A stretch of 64,000 nucleotides of DNA from Mucilaginibacter terrae (GCF_031951985.1 NZ_JAVLVU010000001.1:620001-684000); one strand, 5' to 3'; shown: positions 35,160-45,691, numbered from the stretch's first letter. The notes: generated by a model not told the origin, from the sequence alone. Numbers and translations: made by a program.

Positions 35160-36414
35160 ATTTTAATGCATCAATTTTCTTTTTCAGCTCAGTCATTTTA
35201 GCTGTATCTTTTTTGATGATATAATAGTTGCGTAAGTTACCTAAAGCACTTGCGTCATCTGGTTTAAGTTGTACTGCTTTCTCCAAATATGGTTTAGCTC
35301 TATCTGCAGCGGCAGTAACCTTAGCCATCATGGCATTAAATTCTTTCTGTTTGGTCATAGGTAATTTGTTGGCAGTGTTGTAATCGTCAACTGCCGGGCT
35401 CATTAAAATATAACCCATGTTCAAGTTAGCCTCAAAGTAATTAGGATCAAGCTCAACAGCTTTAGCGTATGCAGCAGCAGCTTTCTCAAATGCTTCGTTT
35501 TTTGCTTTAATGGCAGCAGCTTTAGCGGCCGGGTCTTTAGCAGCTTTGGCTTCTTTTTCTTTAGCTTCACCTATTTTACCGTAAGCAATACCCGAGTAAA
35601 AATGCAAATTTTTATCAGTTGGTTTGTTATTAATTGCAGCCTGAATTTTTTCAACAAATTCTGTTGCTTTACCTTGTTGTAAAGCAATTTCTACTTCACG
35701 ACCACGTAATGTTGCATTGTCAGGAAACTTAGTAACACCTTCGCTAACCGTGTTTAATGCAGCAGTAGTATCCTTTGTCATTAAATACAGGTTCGATAGA
35801 TCTGAATAAATATCGGCTCTGCGGCTATAATTAGTAGTAACCAATTTTTTATAATTGCTAATTGCAACCGGAATGTTTTTAGCATTGATAGCTGCTAAAC
35901 CAGTGTAATAAATAGCTGTGGTATCTTCAGGATATTGAGTACGATATGAATCAAATGCTTTATACGCTTCTTCAAAGTTTTTAGCCTGAAAATCTTTTAC
36001 ACCTTTATTAAGCGAATAGTAGGCAATATATTGGTTACCTGCGTCAGTTAACCGTTTGTACTCACCTTTTGTATCTGTTTCTTTTGCTTTTTTCAGTGCC
36101 TCAACTGCAGTTGTATACAACGGCAATGAAGTTGTAGCAACGGTATCATTATAAGCTAATGCACCATAAATAGCCCCCTTTAAAGCGTATGTTTGAGGCA
36201 AAGTAGCTGTTTTTTCATTTACAGCAGCTTTATCAATTGATGTTTTTGCGGTATTGATGCTGGTGCGTGCCAGTGCGGCCATGGCTTTGTTTTGACGCAT
36301 GGTTTCATATTTGTCATACTCACTTTGCGCGGTGCTCACCTCTCCTTTTTGAGCAAACACCATCGATGCCGAAAACAGGCTTAAGGTACCTGCTATCAAA
36401 AATTTAATTTTCAT
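35158..36414 (-). CDS. Secreted TPR protein
   Basis: A 418-residue periplasmic or exported protein with a signal peptide ending at VFAQ (residue 22). The rest is a helical solenoid of tetratricopeptide repeats; clear units include YYTGLAAINAKNIPVAISNY and AAAYAKAVELDPNYFEANLN. An Ala/Lys-rich coil (about 280-310) separates the last repeats. It follows a second secreted TPR gene and gyrA in the same direction with short gaps, so the three may be co-transcribed. A role in envelope protein assembly is common for such proteins but not proven here. Confidence 0.8.
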   Translation of the reverse strand: MKIKFLIAGTLSLFSASMVFAQKGEVSTAQSEYDKYETMRQNKAMAALARTSINTAKTSIDKAAVNEKTATLPQTYALKGAIYGALAYNDTVATTSLPLYTTAVEALKKAKETDTKGEYKRLTDAGNQYIAYYSLNKGVKDFQAKNFEEAYKAFDSYRTQYPEDTTAIYYTGLAAINAKNIPVAISNYKKLVTTNYSRRADIYSDLSNLYLMTKDTTAALNTVSEGVTKFPDNATLRGREVEIALQQGKATEFVEKIQAAINNKPTDKNLHFYSGIAYGKIGEAKEKEAKAAKDPAAKAAAIKAKNEAFEKAAAAYAKAVELDPNYFEANLNMGYILMSPAVDDYNTANKLPMTKQKEFNAMMAKVTAAADRAKPYLEKAVQLKPDDASALGNLRNYYIIKKDTAKMTELKKKIDALK

Positions 36415-36427
36415 AGATCTGTCTTGG

Positions 36428-37543
36428 TTAATTTAACTGTTGCAATTTGTTGTTTATGTTGTTCAATTGAACGTCGTTACCACTTTTTGCATATATAAGT
36501 TGCAAAAGCTTTAATGTATTAACGTTTTTTGGAGCCATTTCATATGCCTTTTTAAGCCACTGCGCCGAACGATCAAGACTTGTGCTTGCCTCCTCCCCTT
36601 TTTTATTTGCAGCTTGTTTTAAATACAGTAGCCCCAAATTAAACACAGGATCATAAGCGCTGCTGTTTAAGTCAATTGCCCTAAGGTACATTGATTCGGC
36701 CCTGTTGTAATCTTTTAAATGGTCGTAACAGGTACCTGCTATAAAAAATACATCAGCATTAGTGTTGTAAGCATCTAAAAGATCTTTTAATAAAGGCTCT
36801 AATTCCTTGTAATTTTTTTGGTTATTATAAATATTAGCTTCTTCCAGTAAAAAGCTTTTTTCGGACGGAAGTAGTTTTTTACCTTTCTGCAACACCTCGA
36901 GGGCTTTTGCAGTATCGCCCATGGTTTTGTAGATGTTTTCAGCGGCAACTACATACTCAGTTTTAACACTATCAGGCGTAAGCAGTGTGTTGTAAAACTT
37001 TACCGCCTCGTTAAGGTTACCGGCACGGGTATTGGCATAAGCTATATAAGCATTAATTTGCCCGAACTTAGGCGAATACACCTGCGCATTTTTAAAAGAC
37101 TGCACAGCCGAATTAAAATCCAGACGTTTTATTTGGTCAAAACCGTTACGAATGTAAACGTTAGCTAAACATCGCTTAGAAAAATCGAGCTCAGTTTGGT
37201 ATTTATAAATTCTTTTATTTTCTGAAAGGCGATTTACAAGGGAAACCGTTTTGTTAAAAAAATCGGCCGGGGTACCTAATTTATTAGTCGAATCGATGTA
37301 GGCAATGCTGGAGTAGACAATGGCCTTATAAATATTCTTATCAAGATTAGCCGAGTCTGACTTAGTCTTGATCAAGCTATCAACAGATTTTTTAGCGTTA
37401 GAAAGATACTTGATCTCTCCTTTTTGGCGGTAATAAGCCAGATTGTTTACCACCACCTTCAGGGCTTCGGATTGCCCAAAGGCTAAAGGTGCGGTAAACA
37501 ACGCTAATAAAACCAGGACTATGATTTTACGGCTTAATATCAT
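36428..37543 (-). CDS. Secreted TPR protein
   Basis: A 371-residue exported protein with a signal peptide ending at AFGQ (residue 24). At least six tetratricopeptide-like repeats follow (for example FIAGTCYDHLKDYNRAESMY and DPVFNLGLLYLKQAANKKG). It starts eight bases after gyrA ends and lies 13 bases before the next TPR gene, so a gyrA-TPR-TPR transcript is likely. The two TPR proteins share layout but little sequence. Confidence 0.8.
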   Translation of the reverse strand: MILSRKIIVLVLLALFTAPLAFGQSEALKVVVNNLAYYRQKGEIKYLSNAKKSVDSLIKTKSDSANLDKNIYKAIVYSSIAYIDSTNKLGTPADFFNKTVSLVNRLSENKRIYKYQTELDFSKRCLANVYIRNGFDQIKRLDFNSAVQSFKNAQVYSPKFGQINAYIAYANTRAGNLNEAVKFYNTLLTPDSVKTEYVVAAENIYKTMGDTAKALEVLQKGKKLLPSEKSFLLEEANIYNNQKNYKELEPLLKDLLDAYNTNADVFFIAGTCYDHLKDYNRAESMYLRAIDLNSSAYDPVFNLGLLYLKQAANKKGEEASTSLDRSAQWLKKAYEMAPKNVNTLKLLQLIYAKSGNDVQLNNINNKLQQLN

Positions 37544-37550
37544 AATTTAA

Positions 37551-40124
37551 TTATTCGTTTTCTGTGTCGTCGGGTGCTTCGGCCGAAGGTTTTTCAACAT
37601 CTTCGCTCCCTACATCCGTTCCATTACTTTCTAAACTGCTTTCAATTGCTTGTTCCAACTCTTCCTCTTCGCTGTGCTCAATTTTAGCTACCGAAGCAAT
37701 TTCATCATCACCTTTTAAGGTAATTAACCTAACCCCCTGTGTTGCACGGCCCATTACACGTAATTCGCTCATGGCAATACGTATAATAATACCCGAACGG
37801 TTGATGATCATCAGGTCGTCAGTATCAGTAACATCTTTTATGGCAACAAGTTTGCCGGTTTTTTCAGTTACGTTAAGTGTTTTAACACCTTTACCACCGC
37901 GGTTAGTAACGCGGTAGTCTTCAATATCGGTACGTTTGCCATAACCTTTTTCCGATACCACCAGTACGGTAGTCTCAGGATCGTTAATGGCAATCATGCC
38001 TACAACTTCATCTTTTTCACCATCAAGCGTTACACCACGCACACCGGTAGCGGTACGACCCATTGGACGTACAGTTGCCTCATTAAAGCGGATAGCACGA
38101 CCAGATTTAAGCGCCATAACTATTTCGCTGGTGCCTGTTGTTAAGGTTGCTTCAAGTAAAGTATCACCTTCGTTAATATTAATAGCATTAATACCATTCG
38201 AACGCGGACGAGAGTATGCCTCCAACGAGGTTTTCTTAATAGTACCTTTACGGGTACACATAATAATGAAGTTGTTTTCCAGGTATTCCTGGTCTTTCAG
38301 GTTCTTCACTTTTATGTAGGCCTTAATTTTCTCTTCCTTCGGAATATTAATGATATTCTGAATAGCACGACCTTTTGAAGTACGGGTACCTTCCGGTATT
38401 TCGAACACGCGTAACCAGAAACAACGACCGGCCTCAGTAAAGAACAGCATGTAGTTATGGTTCGATGCAATTAATAAGTGCTCAATGAAGTCTTCATCGC
38501 GGCTGTTGCTGCCCAACGCACCTTTACCCCCCCTGCCCTGGCGGCGATACTCGGTTAAAGCTGTACGTTTTATATACCCTTCGTGCGAGATAGTGATCAC
38601 CACTTCTTCATCTTCAATGAAGTCTTCGGTCATCATTTCGGCGCTTGAGTGTACCATTTCGGTTCTGCGCTCATCGCCGTATTTATCTCTTATTTCGATT
38701 AATTCATCCTTAATGATCTGCATTTGTAATGCAGGATCTGCCAGTATCGATTTTAAGTACTCGATGGTTTTCATTAATTCCGCATACTCATCTTTGATTT
38801 TGTCGCGCTCCAGTCCGGTTAAACGGCGCAGAGTCATATCAAGTATAGCACGTGCCTGAATTTCGCTCAAACCAAATTGGGTCATTAAGCCATCGCGGGC
38901 TTCTTCAGGAGTTGATGATGCACGAATTAAACGTATTACTTCATCTAAATGATCTAATGCGATCAGCAAACCTTCCAAAATGTGGGCGCGTTTTTCGGCC
39001 TCAGCCAACTCGTACCGGGTACGGCGTACAACTACCTCTTGCCTATGCTCCACAAAGTGATGAATCATATCTTTAAGGTTAAGCAGCATTGGGCGGCCTT
39101 TTACCAGCGCAATGTTGTTAACACTAAAAGATGTTTGCAGGGAGGTGTATTTATAAAGGTTGTTTAATACAATGTTAGCATTGGCATCGCGCTTAACTTC
39201 GTAAACCACGCGTATACCTTCACGGCTCGATTCATCGCGGATGGTTGATATACCTTCCAGCTTTTTCTCGTTAACCAGTTCGGCAGTACGCTCGATCATG
39301 TTGGCCTTGTTTACCTGGTAAGGTATTTCGGTAACAACAATACGTTCGCGGTCATTATTAAAGGTTTCTATTTCGGCACGCGCACGTAACACAATACGGC
39401 CACGACCGGTTTCAAAAGCATCTTTAGCACCTTCGTAACCATATATAATACCGGCTGTAGGGAAATCGGGGCCTTTAATGTGTTCCATTAAACCGGCCAC
39501 TTCAATATCACGGTTGTCAATTAAGGCAACGGTAGCATTAATAACCTCGGTAAGGTTGTGTGGGGCCATATTGGTAGCCATGCCCACTGCAATACCCGAT
39601 GCGCCGTTAACCAGCAGGTTAGGTATTTTAGCAGGAAGAACACTTGGTTCCTCTAACGAGTCGTCAAAGTTTAACTGGTAATCGATGGTGTCCTTGTTAA
39701 TATCGGCCATCATTTCCTCGGCAATCCTTTGCAGGCGTGCCTCGGTGTAACGCATTGCCGCAGGGCTGTCACCATCTATCGAACCGTAGTTGCCCTGGCC
39801 GTCTACCAGTGGATAACGTAAGCTCCAATCCTGAGCCATACGTACCATGGTATCGTATACAGACGAGTCACCATGCGGGTGATATTTACCCAGTACTTCG
39901 CCCACAATACGGGCCGATTTTTTGAAGGGTTTACCGGCCGATAAGCCTAAATCGAGCATACCAAACAATACACGCCTGTGAACCGGCTTTAAGCCGTCGC
40001 GCACATCGGGTAATGCCCTCGATACGATAACCGACATTGAATAATCAATGTAGGCTGCCCGCATTTCTTCATCAATATTTATTGGAATGATTCTGTCTTC
40101 GTTCTGTGAATTCTCTTCAGCCAT
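37551..40124 (-). CDS. gyrA: DNA gyrase subunit A
   Basis: An 857-residue type II topoisomerase subunit that cuts and rejoins DNA during negative supercoiling. The catalytic Tyr126 is in MRYTEARL; the quinolone-resistance region reads [10 protein letters not shown] with Ser87 and Asp91, equal to the sensitive E. coli Ser83 and Asp87. The GyrA box QGRGGKG, which separates gyrase from topoisomerase IV, is present in the C-terminal beta-pinwheel, and an acidic tail ends the protein. Length is normal for Bacteroidota. Confidence 0.97.
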   Translation of the reverse strand: MAEENSQNEDRIIPINIDEEMRAAYIDYSMSVIVSRALPDVRDGLKPVHRRVLFGMLDLGLSAGKPFKKSARIVGEVLGKYHPHGDSSVYDTMVRMAQDWSLRYPLVDGQGNYGSIDGDSPAAMRYTEARLQRIAEEMMADINKDTIDYQLNFDDSLEEPSVLPAKIPNLLVNGASGIAVGMATNMAPHNLTEVINATVALIDNRDIEVAGLMEHIKGPDFPTAGIIYGYEGAKDAFETGRGRIVLRARAEIETFNNDRERIVVTEIPYQVNKANMIERTAELVNEKKLEGISTIRDESSREGIRVVYEVKRDANANIVLNNLYKYTSLQTSFSVNNIALVKGRPMLLNLKDMIHHFVEHRQEVVVRRTRYELAEAEKRAHILEGLLIALDHLDEVIRLIRASSTPEEARDGLMTQFGLSEIQARAILDMTLRRLTGLERDKIKDEYAELMKTIEYLKSILADPALQMQIIKDELIEIRDKYGDERRTEMVHSSAEMMTEDFIEDEEVVITISHEGYIKRTALTEYRRQGRGGKGALGSNSRDEDFIEHLLIASNHNYMLFFTEAGRCFWLRVFEIPEGTRTSKGRAIQNIINIPKEEKIKAYIKVKNLKDQEYLENNFIIMCTRKGTIKKTSLEAYSRPRSNGINAININEGDTLLEATLTTGTSEIVMALKSGRAIRFNEATVRPMGRTATGVRGVTLDGEKDEVVGMIAINDPETTVLVVSEKGYGKRTDIEDYRVTNRGGKGVKTLNVTEKTGKLVAIKDVTDTDDLMIINRSGIIIRIAMSELRVMGRATQGVRLITLKGDDEIASVAKIEHSEEEELEQAIESSLESNGTDVGSEDVEKPSAEAPDDTENE

Positions 40125-40187
40125 TTGGAAATTAGTGTAAGAAAAATTTGCTCAATATTTTCAGGTTGATGCGAAATATTTGACCTG

Positions 40188-40195
40188 CGAAGATA
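40188..40195 (-). promoter_or_regulatory. Possible -7 box of gyrA
   Basis: Minus strand reads TATCTTCG, a 7/8 match to TAnnTTTG, 63 bases before the gyrA ATG. No clear -33 element. Confidence 0.35.
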
Positions 40196-40342
40196 CGAAT
40201 TTTAAGCTATTATGAAGCGATAGTTACCAACATACTTAGTGTTGATTAGTGAGTAATTAAGTGGCTGATTTTGTGATGAAAGGCTTATGCCTGATTTGAG
40301 CTTTACTCATAGTTTGCTGTATTTTATACAAACGAGTCGTCA

Positions 40343-40432
40343 TTAAAAAACGTTCTTTATAGCTTCTTTTAAGCGTTCGATCTCAAAATCACTAAGTGTT
40401 TGTGCTACTTCACGCAGCGCACTATTTTTCCT
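40343..40432 (-). pseudogene. Short gene remnant (29 codons)
   Basis: In the 297-base gap after the lipoprotein gene a minus-strand frame with no start codon reads ALREVAQTLSDFEIERLKEA and ends KNVF-stop. It has the character of a helical C-terminus of a larger protein. Overlap with the 3' end of the neighbouring lipoprotein gene suggests a deletion joined them. The parent family is not recognised. The rest of the gap holds the gyrA promoter region only. Confidence 0.3.
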
Positions 40433-40820
40433 TTACCCAATACTCTTCTACCTGCATGCCTGTTGGCAATTTTCCGCGCAGAATAAGACTATCGTTTTTG
40501 AACTTGTAACTGTAGTGAACGGCAACGCCGGTAAGGGTTGATGGTTGTGTGCTGAATGTTTCGGTTTCAATACAGCTATCGCCTGATAGTTTATAATCAC
40601 CGGCCTGATATTTTTGAGGTGCGCCTCCTTCTTCAATCATAAAGGCTTCAAAATCTTTATCAGTATATGTGCGTTTGAGCTGATAGCCTTGAGTGCCTCC
40701 CTCCTTTTTACCATTGTATATTCCGCCCGCATAATCCCATTTACCTTTTAGCGAGATAGAATTATTACAGGCCGATAAAATGGTAATTGCACTTGCAGTG
40801 AGGGCGATTAGCTTCTTCAT
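40422..40820 (-). CDS. Small lipoprotein, unknown function
   Basis: A 132-residue exported protein with a signal peptide and lipobox (LSAC, Cys18). The mature part is beta-rich and lipocalin-like in feel (LKGKWDYAGGIY near the start, YSYKFKNDSLILRGK near the end), a pattern common in small Bacteroidota lipoproteins that hold a single beta-barrel. No catalytic motif. It stands alone between hemF and gyrA. Confidence 0.7.
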   Translation of the reverse strand: MKKLIALTASAITILSACNNSISLKGKWDYAGGIYNGKKEGGTQGYQLKRTYTDKDFEAFMIEEGGAPQKYQAGDYKLSGDSCIETETFSTQPSTLTGVAVHYSYKFKNDSLILRGKLPTGMQVEEYWVKEK

Positions 40821-41008
40821 ATAATTTAATGTGAGTCAGTTATTATAAGTGATGCAATTTATAAATCTCGCGCTCAAATTAAATACCAAACCAGCACTTA
40901 CAACTTATTAGTTTAAACTTTGTAATAATTACCTATACCCAGTCAATTCCCTTTTTCAAAAGCGATAGTGTTCTCTCTTCCTCGCTTCCTGGCTGGGGCT
41001 CAAAGTTG

Positions 41009-41845
41009 TTAAAACCACTTAGCGGTTGGCGGCAAACTCATTAATATAGATTCGATACGCCCATTGGTTTCCAGCCCAAATTTGGTGCCTGCATCATACA
41101 CGAGGTTAAATTCGGCATAACGGCTGCGGCGCTGGTATTGCCACTCTTGTTGTTGAGGGGTAAATTCTTTGTGGCGGTTACGGTTAACCAACTCGGTATA
41201 AACAGGTGCAAAGGTACGGCCTAATGATTTAGAGAAATTGAAAATATCTTCCCAGCTTACATCTTCAGTGGCGGTTAAACGGTCGTAAAATACGCCGCCA
41301 ATGCCACGGGTTTCGTTGCGGTGTTTAATGAAGAAGTAATCATCGGCCCAGGTTTTGAAGCGCGGGTAAAAACCGGTGTTGTATTGGTCGCACACGTTTT
41401 TAAGGCTTTGATGAAAGTGACGGGCATCTTCATCAATAACATAATGCGGGGTTAAGTCGATACCGCCGCCAAACCAACGCAACGGCTGCCCATCCTCAAT
41501 GGATGGCGGCATTTCAAAATACCTGATGTTCATGTGGATGATGGGCACCAGCGGATGATTAGGATGGATAACGATAGATACACCTGTGGCGAAAAAATCA
41601 TCATGCTCTACCTTGAGTGCCCTTTTTACCGTATCGGGCAATTTACCATGCACGGCCGAAAAATTAACTCCGCCTTTTTCGAGGATGTTTCCGTTTTGAA
41701 TTACACGGGTACGGCCACCGCCGCCGCCATCGCGTTCCCAAGCTTCTTCTTCAAATTTGGCCGAGCCATCAAGCAGTTCGAGGCTTTGGCAAATTTCGTC
41801 CTGTATTTGTTTGTAATCTTCGGCTATGCTTTCTTTGGTCATCAT
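41009..41845 (-). CDS. hemF: Oxygen-dependent coproporphyrinogen III oxidase
   Basis: A 278-residue cytosolic enzyme that makes protoporphyrinogen IX with molecular oxygen. Signature stretches include AWERDGGGGGRTRV, GVNFSAVHG, FGGGIDLTPHY and RGIGGVFYD. Length is slightly short of proteobacterial HemF but normal otherwise. The ATG at 41845 is chosen over a GTG two codons upstream. It lies 29 bases after the MFS transporter gene on the same strand. Together with hemN it gives the organism both routes of this step. Confidence 0.95.
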   Translation of the reverse strand: MMTKESIAEDYKQIQDEICQSLELLDGSAKFEEEAWERDGGGGGRTRVIQNGNILEKGGVNFSAVHGKLPDTVKRALKVEHDDFFATGVSIVIHPNHPLVPIIHMNIRYFEMPPSIEDGQPLRWFGGGIDLTPHYVIDEDARHFHQSLKNVCDQYNTGFYPRFKTWADDYFFIKHRNETRGIGGVFYDRLTATEDVSWEDIFNFSKSLGRTFAPVYTELVNRNRHKEFTPQQQEWQYQRRSRYAEFNLVYDAGTKFGLETNGRIESILMSLPPTAKWF

Positions 41846-41874
41846 CGGCACAAAAATGCAAAATTTGCCGTAGG

Positions 41875-43155
41875 TTATGCTACTTTAATATCACTTACAG
41901 TATCGTGTTCTTCAATATAATTCAGGTCTTTGCTAAAGCTCTCTTTTAGCTGGCTTAAAGCAAGCAGGGCAATTACAGTTACAATACCCATCATTACATA
42001 GGCACTTATAATTAAACTATCGGCATAGCCTTGCGCTTTAAAATGCTTAACTAACAACTCAAAGCCCCAGGTTATTGGAATTAATGAACCACGCACAAAG
42101 TTGGGCACCGTGGTAGTAACGGTGGCCCTTATGTTGGTGCCAAACTGCTCGGAAGCTATGGTGACAAAAGTAGCCCAGTACCCAATAAAGAAGCCGATAA
42201 ACAAACAAATACCGATGAACTGCGAATGAGTAATACCATGTGAGTTTAAATAAAACACCACACTTACTACCGACATTAACTGAAATACCAGCATGGTTAA
42301 CTTGCGCGATTTGGTTAATTGTGCAAACAGCCCGGCAAACATATCGCCAAACGACAGTCCGATATAAGTATACATCACCCCTGTACCGGCACTTAAAGGT
42401 TCGACAGCGCCAAGCTCCTTGCCAATTTCGGGCGACTGGGTAATGAGAATGCCCACCACAAACCACAGCGGCATGCCTATTAAAATACAGTTGAGATACT
42501 TAAAAAAGCGTTTGCGATTAGTAAAAAGCATGGCAAAATTGCCGCGTGATACATCGCTGTTTTCGGCGTGTTTAAACATGCCCGATTCAAACGTGCCTAC
42601 ACGTAGCAGTAATAATAACATGCCCAGTCCGCCGCCAATAAAATAGGCATTTTGCCAGCCGTAACCAGCAACCAGGTTTGCGGCCGCTGCACCAAACAAG
42701 CCTACCACAGCAACTATCATGGTGCCGTAGCCGCGCTTATCTTTACTCATGGTTTCGCTAACCAGTGTAATTCCTGCGCCCAACTCACCTGCCAAACCTA
42801 TACCCGCAATAAAGCGTACGGCTGCATAAGTGTAATAATCAGTAGCTAAACCGTTGGCAAAGTTGGCCAGCGAGTACAGCAGTATCGACCCGAATAACAC
42901 TTTGATACGGCCAAATTTATCGCCAATAACTCCCCACAATATACCGCCCAGCAACAGGCCAAACATTTGCATGTTGATGATAAACTCGCCTTTGGTGCGC
43001 ATTTCAATATCGCTAACACCAATATCGTGCAGGCTTTTTACGCGTACAATTGAAAATATGAGTAGATCATATATATCAACAAAATAACCCAGTGAGGCTA
43101 CTATAACCAGGAATACTACGCTTTTGGTGCTTTTTTGAATAGCGTTATCAGACAT
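41875..43155 (-). CDS. MFS transporter, metabolite:H+ symporter type
   Basis: A 426-residue inner-membrane protein with about twelve membrane segments. It has the MFS loop motif GVIGDKFGRIKVLFGS between segments 2 and 3, and GIGLAGELGAG in segment 4, which points to the sugar/carboxylate symporter branch (MhpC/ShiA/ProP-like). The substrate is unknown. It precedes hemF in a probable operon, but there is no clear metabolic link between the two. Confidence 0.85.
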   Translation of the reverse strand: MSDNAIQKSTKSVVFLVIVASLGYFVDIYDLLIFSIVRVKSLHDIGVSDIEMRTKGEFIINMQMFGLLLGGILWGVIGDKFGRIKVLFGSILLYSLANFANGLATDYYTYAAVRFIAGIGLAGELGAGITLVSETMSKDKRGYGTMIVAVVGLFGAAAANLVAGYGWQNAYFIGGGLGMLLLLLRVGTFESGMFKHAENSDVSRGNFAMLFTNRKRFFKYLNCILIGMPLWFVVGILITQSPEIGKELGAVEPLSAGTGVMYTYIGLSFGDMFAGLFAQLTKSRKLTMLVFQLMSVVSVVFYLNSHGITHSQFIGICLFIGFFIGYWATFVTIASEQFGTNIRATVTTTVPNFVRGSLIPITWGFELLVKHFKAQGYADSLIISAYVMMGIVTVIALLALSQLKESFSKDLNYIEEHDTVSDIKVA

Positions 43156-43219
43156 TGTTTAAAGATCGATCAAAATGAAATATTAATTTTCAGGACGGCT
43201 AATATAAAGTTTCAACCAT

Positions 43220-43246
43220 AAAAAAGCCCCCGAAAATTCAGGGGCT
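43220..43246 (-). terminator. Terminator of the cold-shock gene
   Basis: On the minus strand AGCCCC (plus 43241-43246) pairs with GGGGCT (plus 43225-43230) and is followed by a run of T (plus 43220-43224 is AAAAA). It separates csp from the MFS gene. Confidence 0.7.
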
Positions 43247-43266
43247 ATGTATAATTTTTAGGCTGC

Positions 43267-43464
43267 TTATATCTTTTTTACTTTTACTGCTTGTAATCCC
43301 TTCCGTCCGTCTTCCACATCATACTCCACACTATCGTTGTCTTTAATAGCGTTTACGCCGCCTTCAACATCTTTAAAGTGAACAAAAAGGTCTTTTCCCT
43401 CATCGGTAATAATAAAGCCGTAGCCTTTTTGAGTGTTAAACCATTTAACTTTCCCAGTTTTCAT
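43267..43464 (-). CDS. Cold-shock domain protein
   Basis: A 65-residue single OB-fold protein that binds single-stranded RNA/DNA and acts as an RNA chaperone. RNP1 is KGYGFI and RNP2 is LFVHF, both intact. Length is typical for CspA-type proteins. The upstream 300 bases (43465-43771) are AT-rich and shared with the diverging GH15 gene, leaving room for a long 5' leader as is usual in csp genes; I could not define its structure. Confidence 0.95.
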   Translation of the reverse strand: MKTGKVKWFNTQKGYGFIITDEGKDLFVHFKDVEGGVNAIKDNDSVEYDVEDGRKGLQAVKVKKI

Positions 43465-43771
43465 AATTTTAATAATATAGGTTTATAATTTTGATACACA
43501 GAGCCAAACTGAAACTTAAATTGGTTATATTCAGAGAGGTATAAGTAACTATTTATCCCAAATATATAAATTTTGCAATAACCTAATAATATTTTAATTT
43601 TTTTTGAAACAGCTAATTTAGAGTTCTTTATATGAGCTTATGTTTAACCCAATGTTAAACAAACAATAAGTGTTTAAACTTTTAATCCATTAATCGCTTC
43701 TATTTTATTACAACATTAGCTACAAAACGTTGTTAAGTAGTTTTGCTCATACTATTTCAACTAAACTCTGA
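43465..43771. other. Divergent AT-rich spacer between csp and GH15
   Basis: No coding region. It holds the GH15 promoter at 43716-43745 and presumably the csp leader; the AT-rich half next to csp shows no clear hairpin. Confidence 0.4.
43716..43745 (+). promoter_or_regulatory. Promoter of the GH15 gene
   Basis: TTAG (43716-43719), 18 bases, TAGTTTTG (43738-43745, exact TAnnTTTG), 26 bases before the ATG at 43772. Confidence 0.55.
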
Positions 43772-45550
43772 ATGAAGCATACGTATAACACCGGCATTAT
43801 TGGCAACTGCGCTTTTTTAGCGCACATAAATAAAAATACTAATGTTGACTGGCTTTGCTGGCCACGTTTTGACAGTACGTTTATTTTTGGCGGATTATTG
43901 GACAAAAATAAAGGCGGCGAGTTTTCGATACTACCCGAAGGTGAATATACCTCGCATCAGTATTACCTCGAAAACACCAATGTACTTATTACCGAAATAA
44001 CCCCGGCATCGGGCGGCCGTTACCGTATTACCGACTTTGCACCCCGTTTTCAGGAACACCAGCGTTATTATAAACCGTTGATGTTTATACGCAAAATTGA
44101 GGTGTTAGAAGGTTCGCCGCGTGTGAGGGTAAAATGTAAGCCCGTATCAGAATATGGTGCTAAAAAACTGGAGGTTAACCGCGGCAGTAACCATATACAA
44201 TACCTTGGTGGCGAAGAAAAAATAAGACTTACCACCAACATACCCATCAGCTATATTTTTGATGAACATGCCTTTGTATTAAATGATTGTAAATACCTGG
44301 TACTAACCTATGGCGAACCGCTGGAAGCACCTTTGGTACCCACAGCCGAACGCTTTTTGCGCGAAACCAGGCAATACTGGCGCACCTGGATCAAGCATTC
44401 ATCTATTGCCGGGTTTTACCAACCATATGTTATACGCTCGGCGCTGGCTTTAAAAATACATCAGTATGAAGATACCGGGGCTATAATTGCCGCAAGTACC
44501 ACCAGTTTGCCCGAATCGCCGGGAAGCGGCCGCAACTGGGATTACCGCTATTGCTGGCTTCGTGATACGTATTACGTGATCAACTCGCTCAACCACATCG
44601 GGCATTTTGAGGAGATGGAAAAATACTTTGCTTACGTTACGGATATTTCTTTTTCTGAGGACTTTCGTTACCAGCCTTTGTATGGCATTACCGGTAAAAA
44701 GGATTTGGAGGAATACGTAGCCGATTTAGAAGGTTATGAAGGCAATAAACCTGTACGTATTGGCAACCAGGCATCAGAGCACGTTCAAAATGATATTTAC
44801 GGGCAGGTGCTGGTATCCGTACTTCCTTTGTATACCGATCATCGCTTTATCATCGACGAGCGTAAAGATTCGACCAAGTGGGTGGATTACCTGCTGAGCA
44901 AAATTGAGCGCACCATTGATGAAAAAGATGCCGGTATTTGGGAGTTCCGCAATATGGCTAACATTCATTGTTACAGTAACCTGTTTCAATGGGCCGGAGC
45001 GTGTGCCGCCGAAAAAATGGCCCGTACCATTGGCAACCAAAGCTTAATTGACCGTGCCGTTGCCATGAAGAACCGCGCATCAGAACATATAGAAAATTGT
45101 TATGACCCAGTTCGCAAGGTTTATACCAATGCCGTAGGCAGCACCCATTTAGATGCCAGTACCTTACAGCTCATCATGATGAACTATCTCGACCCGGCGT
45201 CAGACCGTGCTAAAGATCATCTGAAAGCACTGGAGGCGGAACTAAAAACCGAGAAAGGACTGTTTTACCGATACCTGCACGCCGATGATTTTGGCAAACC
45301 CAAAACCACCTTCTTGATTTGTGCATTTTGGTACGTTGAGGCACTGGCCTGTGTAGGCCGTGTTGATGATGCTATCCGCGAGTTTGAAAACATCATCAAG
45401 TACTCTAACCACCTCCTGCTCTTTAGCGAAGACGTGGCCGAAGAAGACGGAAGCCAATGGGGGAATTTCCCGCAAGCATATAGCCATGTTGGGCTCATGA
45501 ATGCTGCATATCGCATAGCTATGAAGCTGGACAGGCCAATATTCTTATAA
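43772..45550 (+). CDS. GH15 family glycosidase (glucoamylase/trehalase-like)
   Basis: A 592-residue cytosolic enzyme without a signal peptide. The N-terminal beta-sandwich (1-200: IGNCAFLAHINKNTNVDWLCWPRFDS) is followed by an (alpha/alpha)6 barrel with GSGRNWDYRYCWLRDTYY, GWDYR-type signature of bacterial GH15, and FSEDVAEEDGSQWGNFPQAYSHVGLM, which carries the catalytic acidic pair near the C-terminus. Bacterial GH15 proteins of this layout hydrolyse alpha-glucans or trehalose. The intracellular location fits glycogen or trehalose turnover. Monocistronic with its own promoter. Confidence 0.9.
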   Translation: MKHTYNTGIIGNCAFLAHINKNTNVDWLCWPRFDSTFIFGGLLDKNKGGEFSILPEGEYTSHQYYLENTNVLITEITPASGGRYRITDFAPRFQEHQRYYKPLMFIRKIEVLEGSPRVRVKCKPVSEYGAKKLEVNRGSNHIQYLGGEEKIRLTTNIPISYIFDEHAFVLNDCKYLVLTYGEPLEAPLVPTAERFLRETRQYWRTWIKHSSIAGFYQPYVIRSALALKIHQYEDTGAIIAASTTSLPESPGSGRNWDYRYCWLRDTYYVINSLNHIGHFEEMEKYFAYVTDISFSEDFRYQPLYGITGKKDLEEYVADLEGYEGNKPVRIGNQASEHVQNDIYGQVLVSVLPLYTDHRFIIDERKDSTKWVDYLLSKIERTIDEKDAGIWEFRNMANIHCYSNLFQWAGACAAEKMARTIGNQSLIDRAVAMKNRASEHIENCYDPVRKVYTNAVGSTHLDASTLQLIMMNYLDPASDRAKDHLKALEAELKTEKGLFYRYLHADDFGKPKTTFLICAFWYVEALACVGRVDDAIREFENIIKYSNHLLLFSEDVAEEDGSQWGNFPQAYSHVGLMNAAYRIAMKLDRPIFL

Positions 45551-45670
45551 ACACGAAATTTGCATGTCATTAGCGAATTGTATCGAATTACACAAATCTT
45601 GCTGGTTTAAGTACCTCAATTAGTGTAATTCGCTGCAATTCGTATCCATTACGTTAATTTAGTGTTTATT
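45550..45670. repeat. Long palindromic repeat, copy A
   Basis: A nested imperfect inverted repeat: AACACGAAATT (from 45550) against AATTTAGTGTTT (to 45668), CGAATTG against CAATTCG, and GAATTACAC (45585-45593) against GTGTAATTC (45623-45631). A related element (copy B) lies on the other side of the alpha-2-macroglobulin gene at 51936-52050. Confidence 0.6.
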
Positions 45671-45691
45671 AAATTCTAATAGTATGATTGC

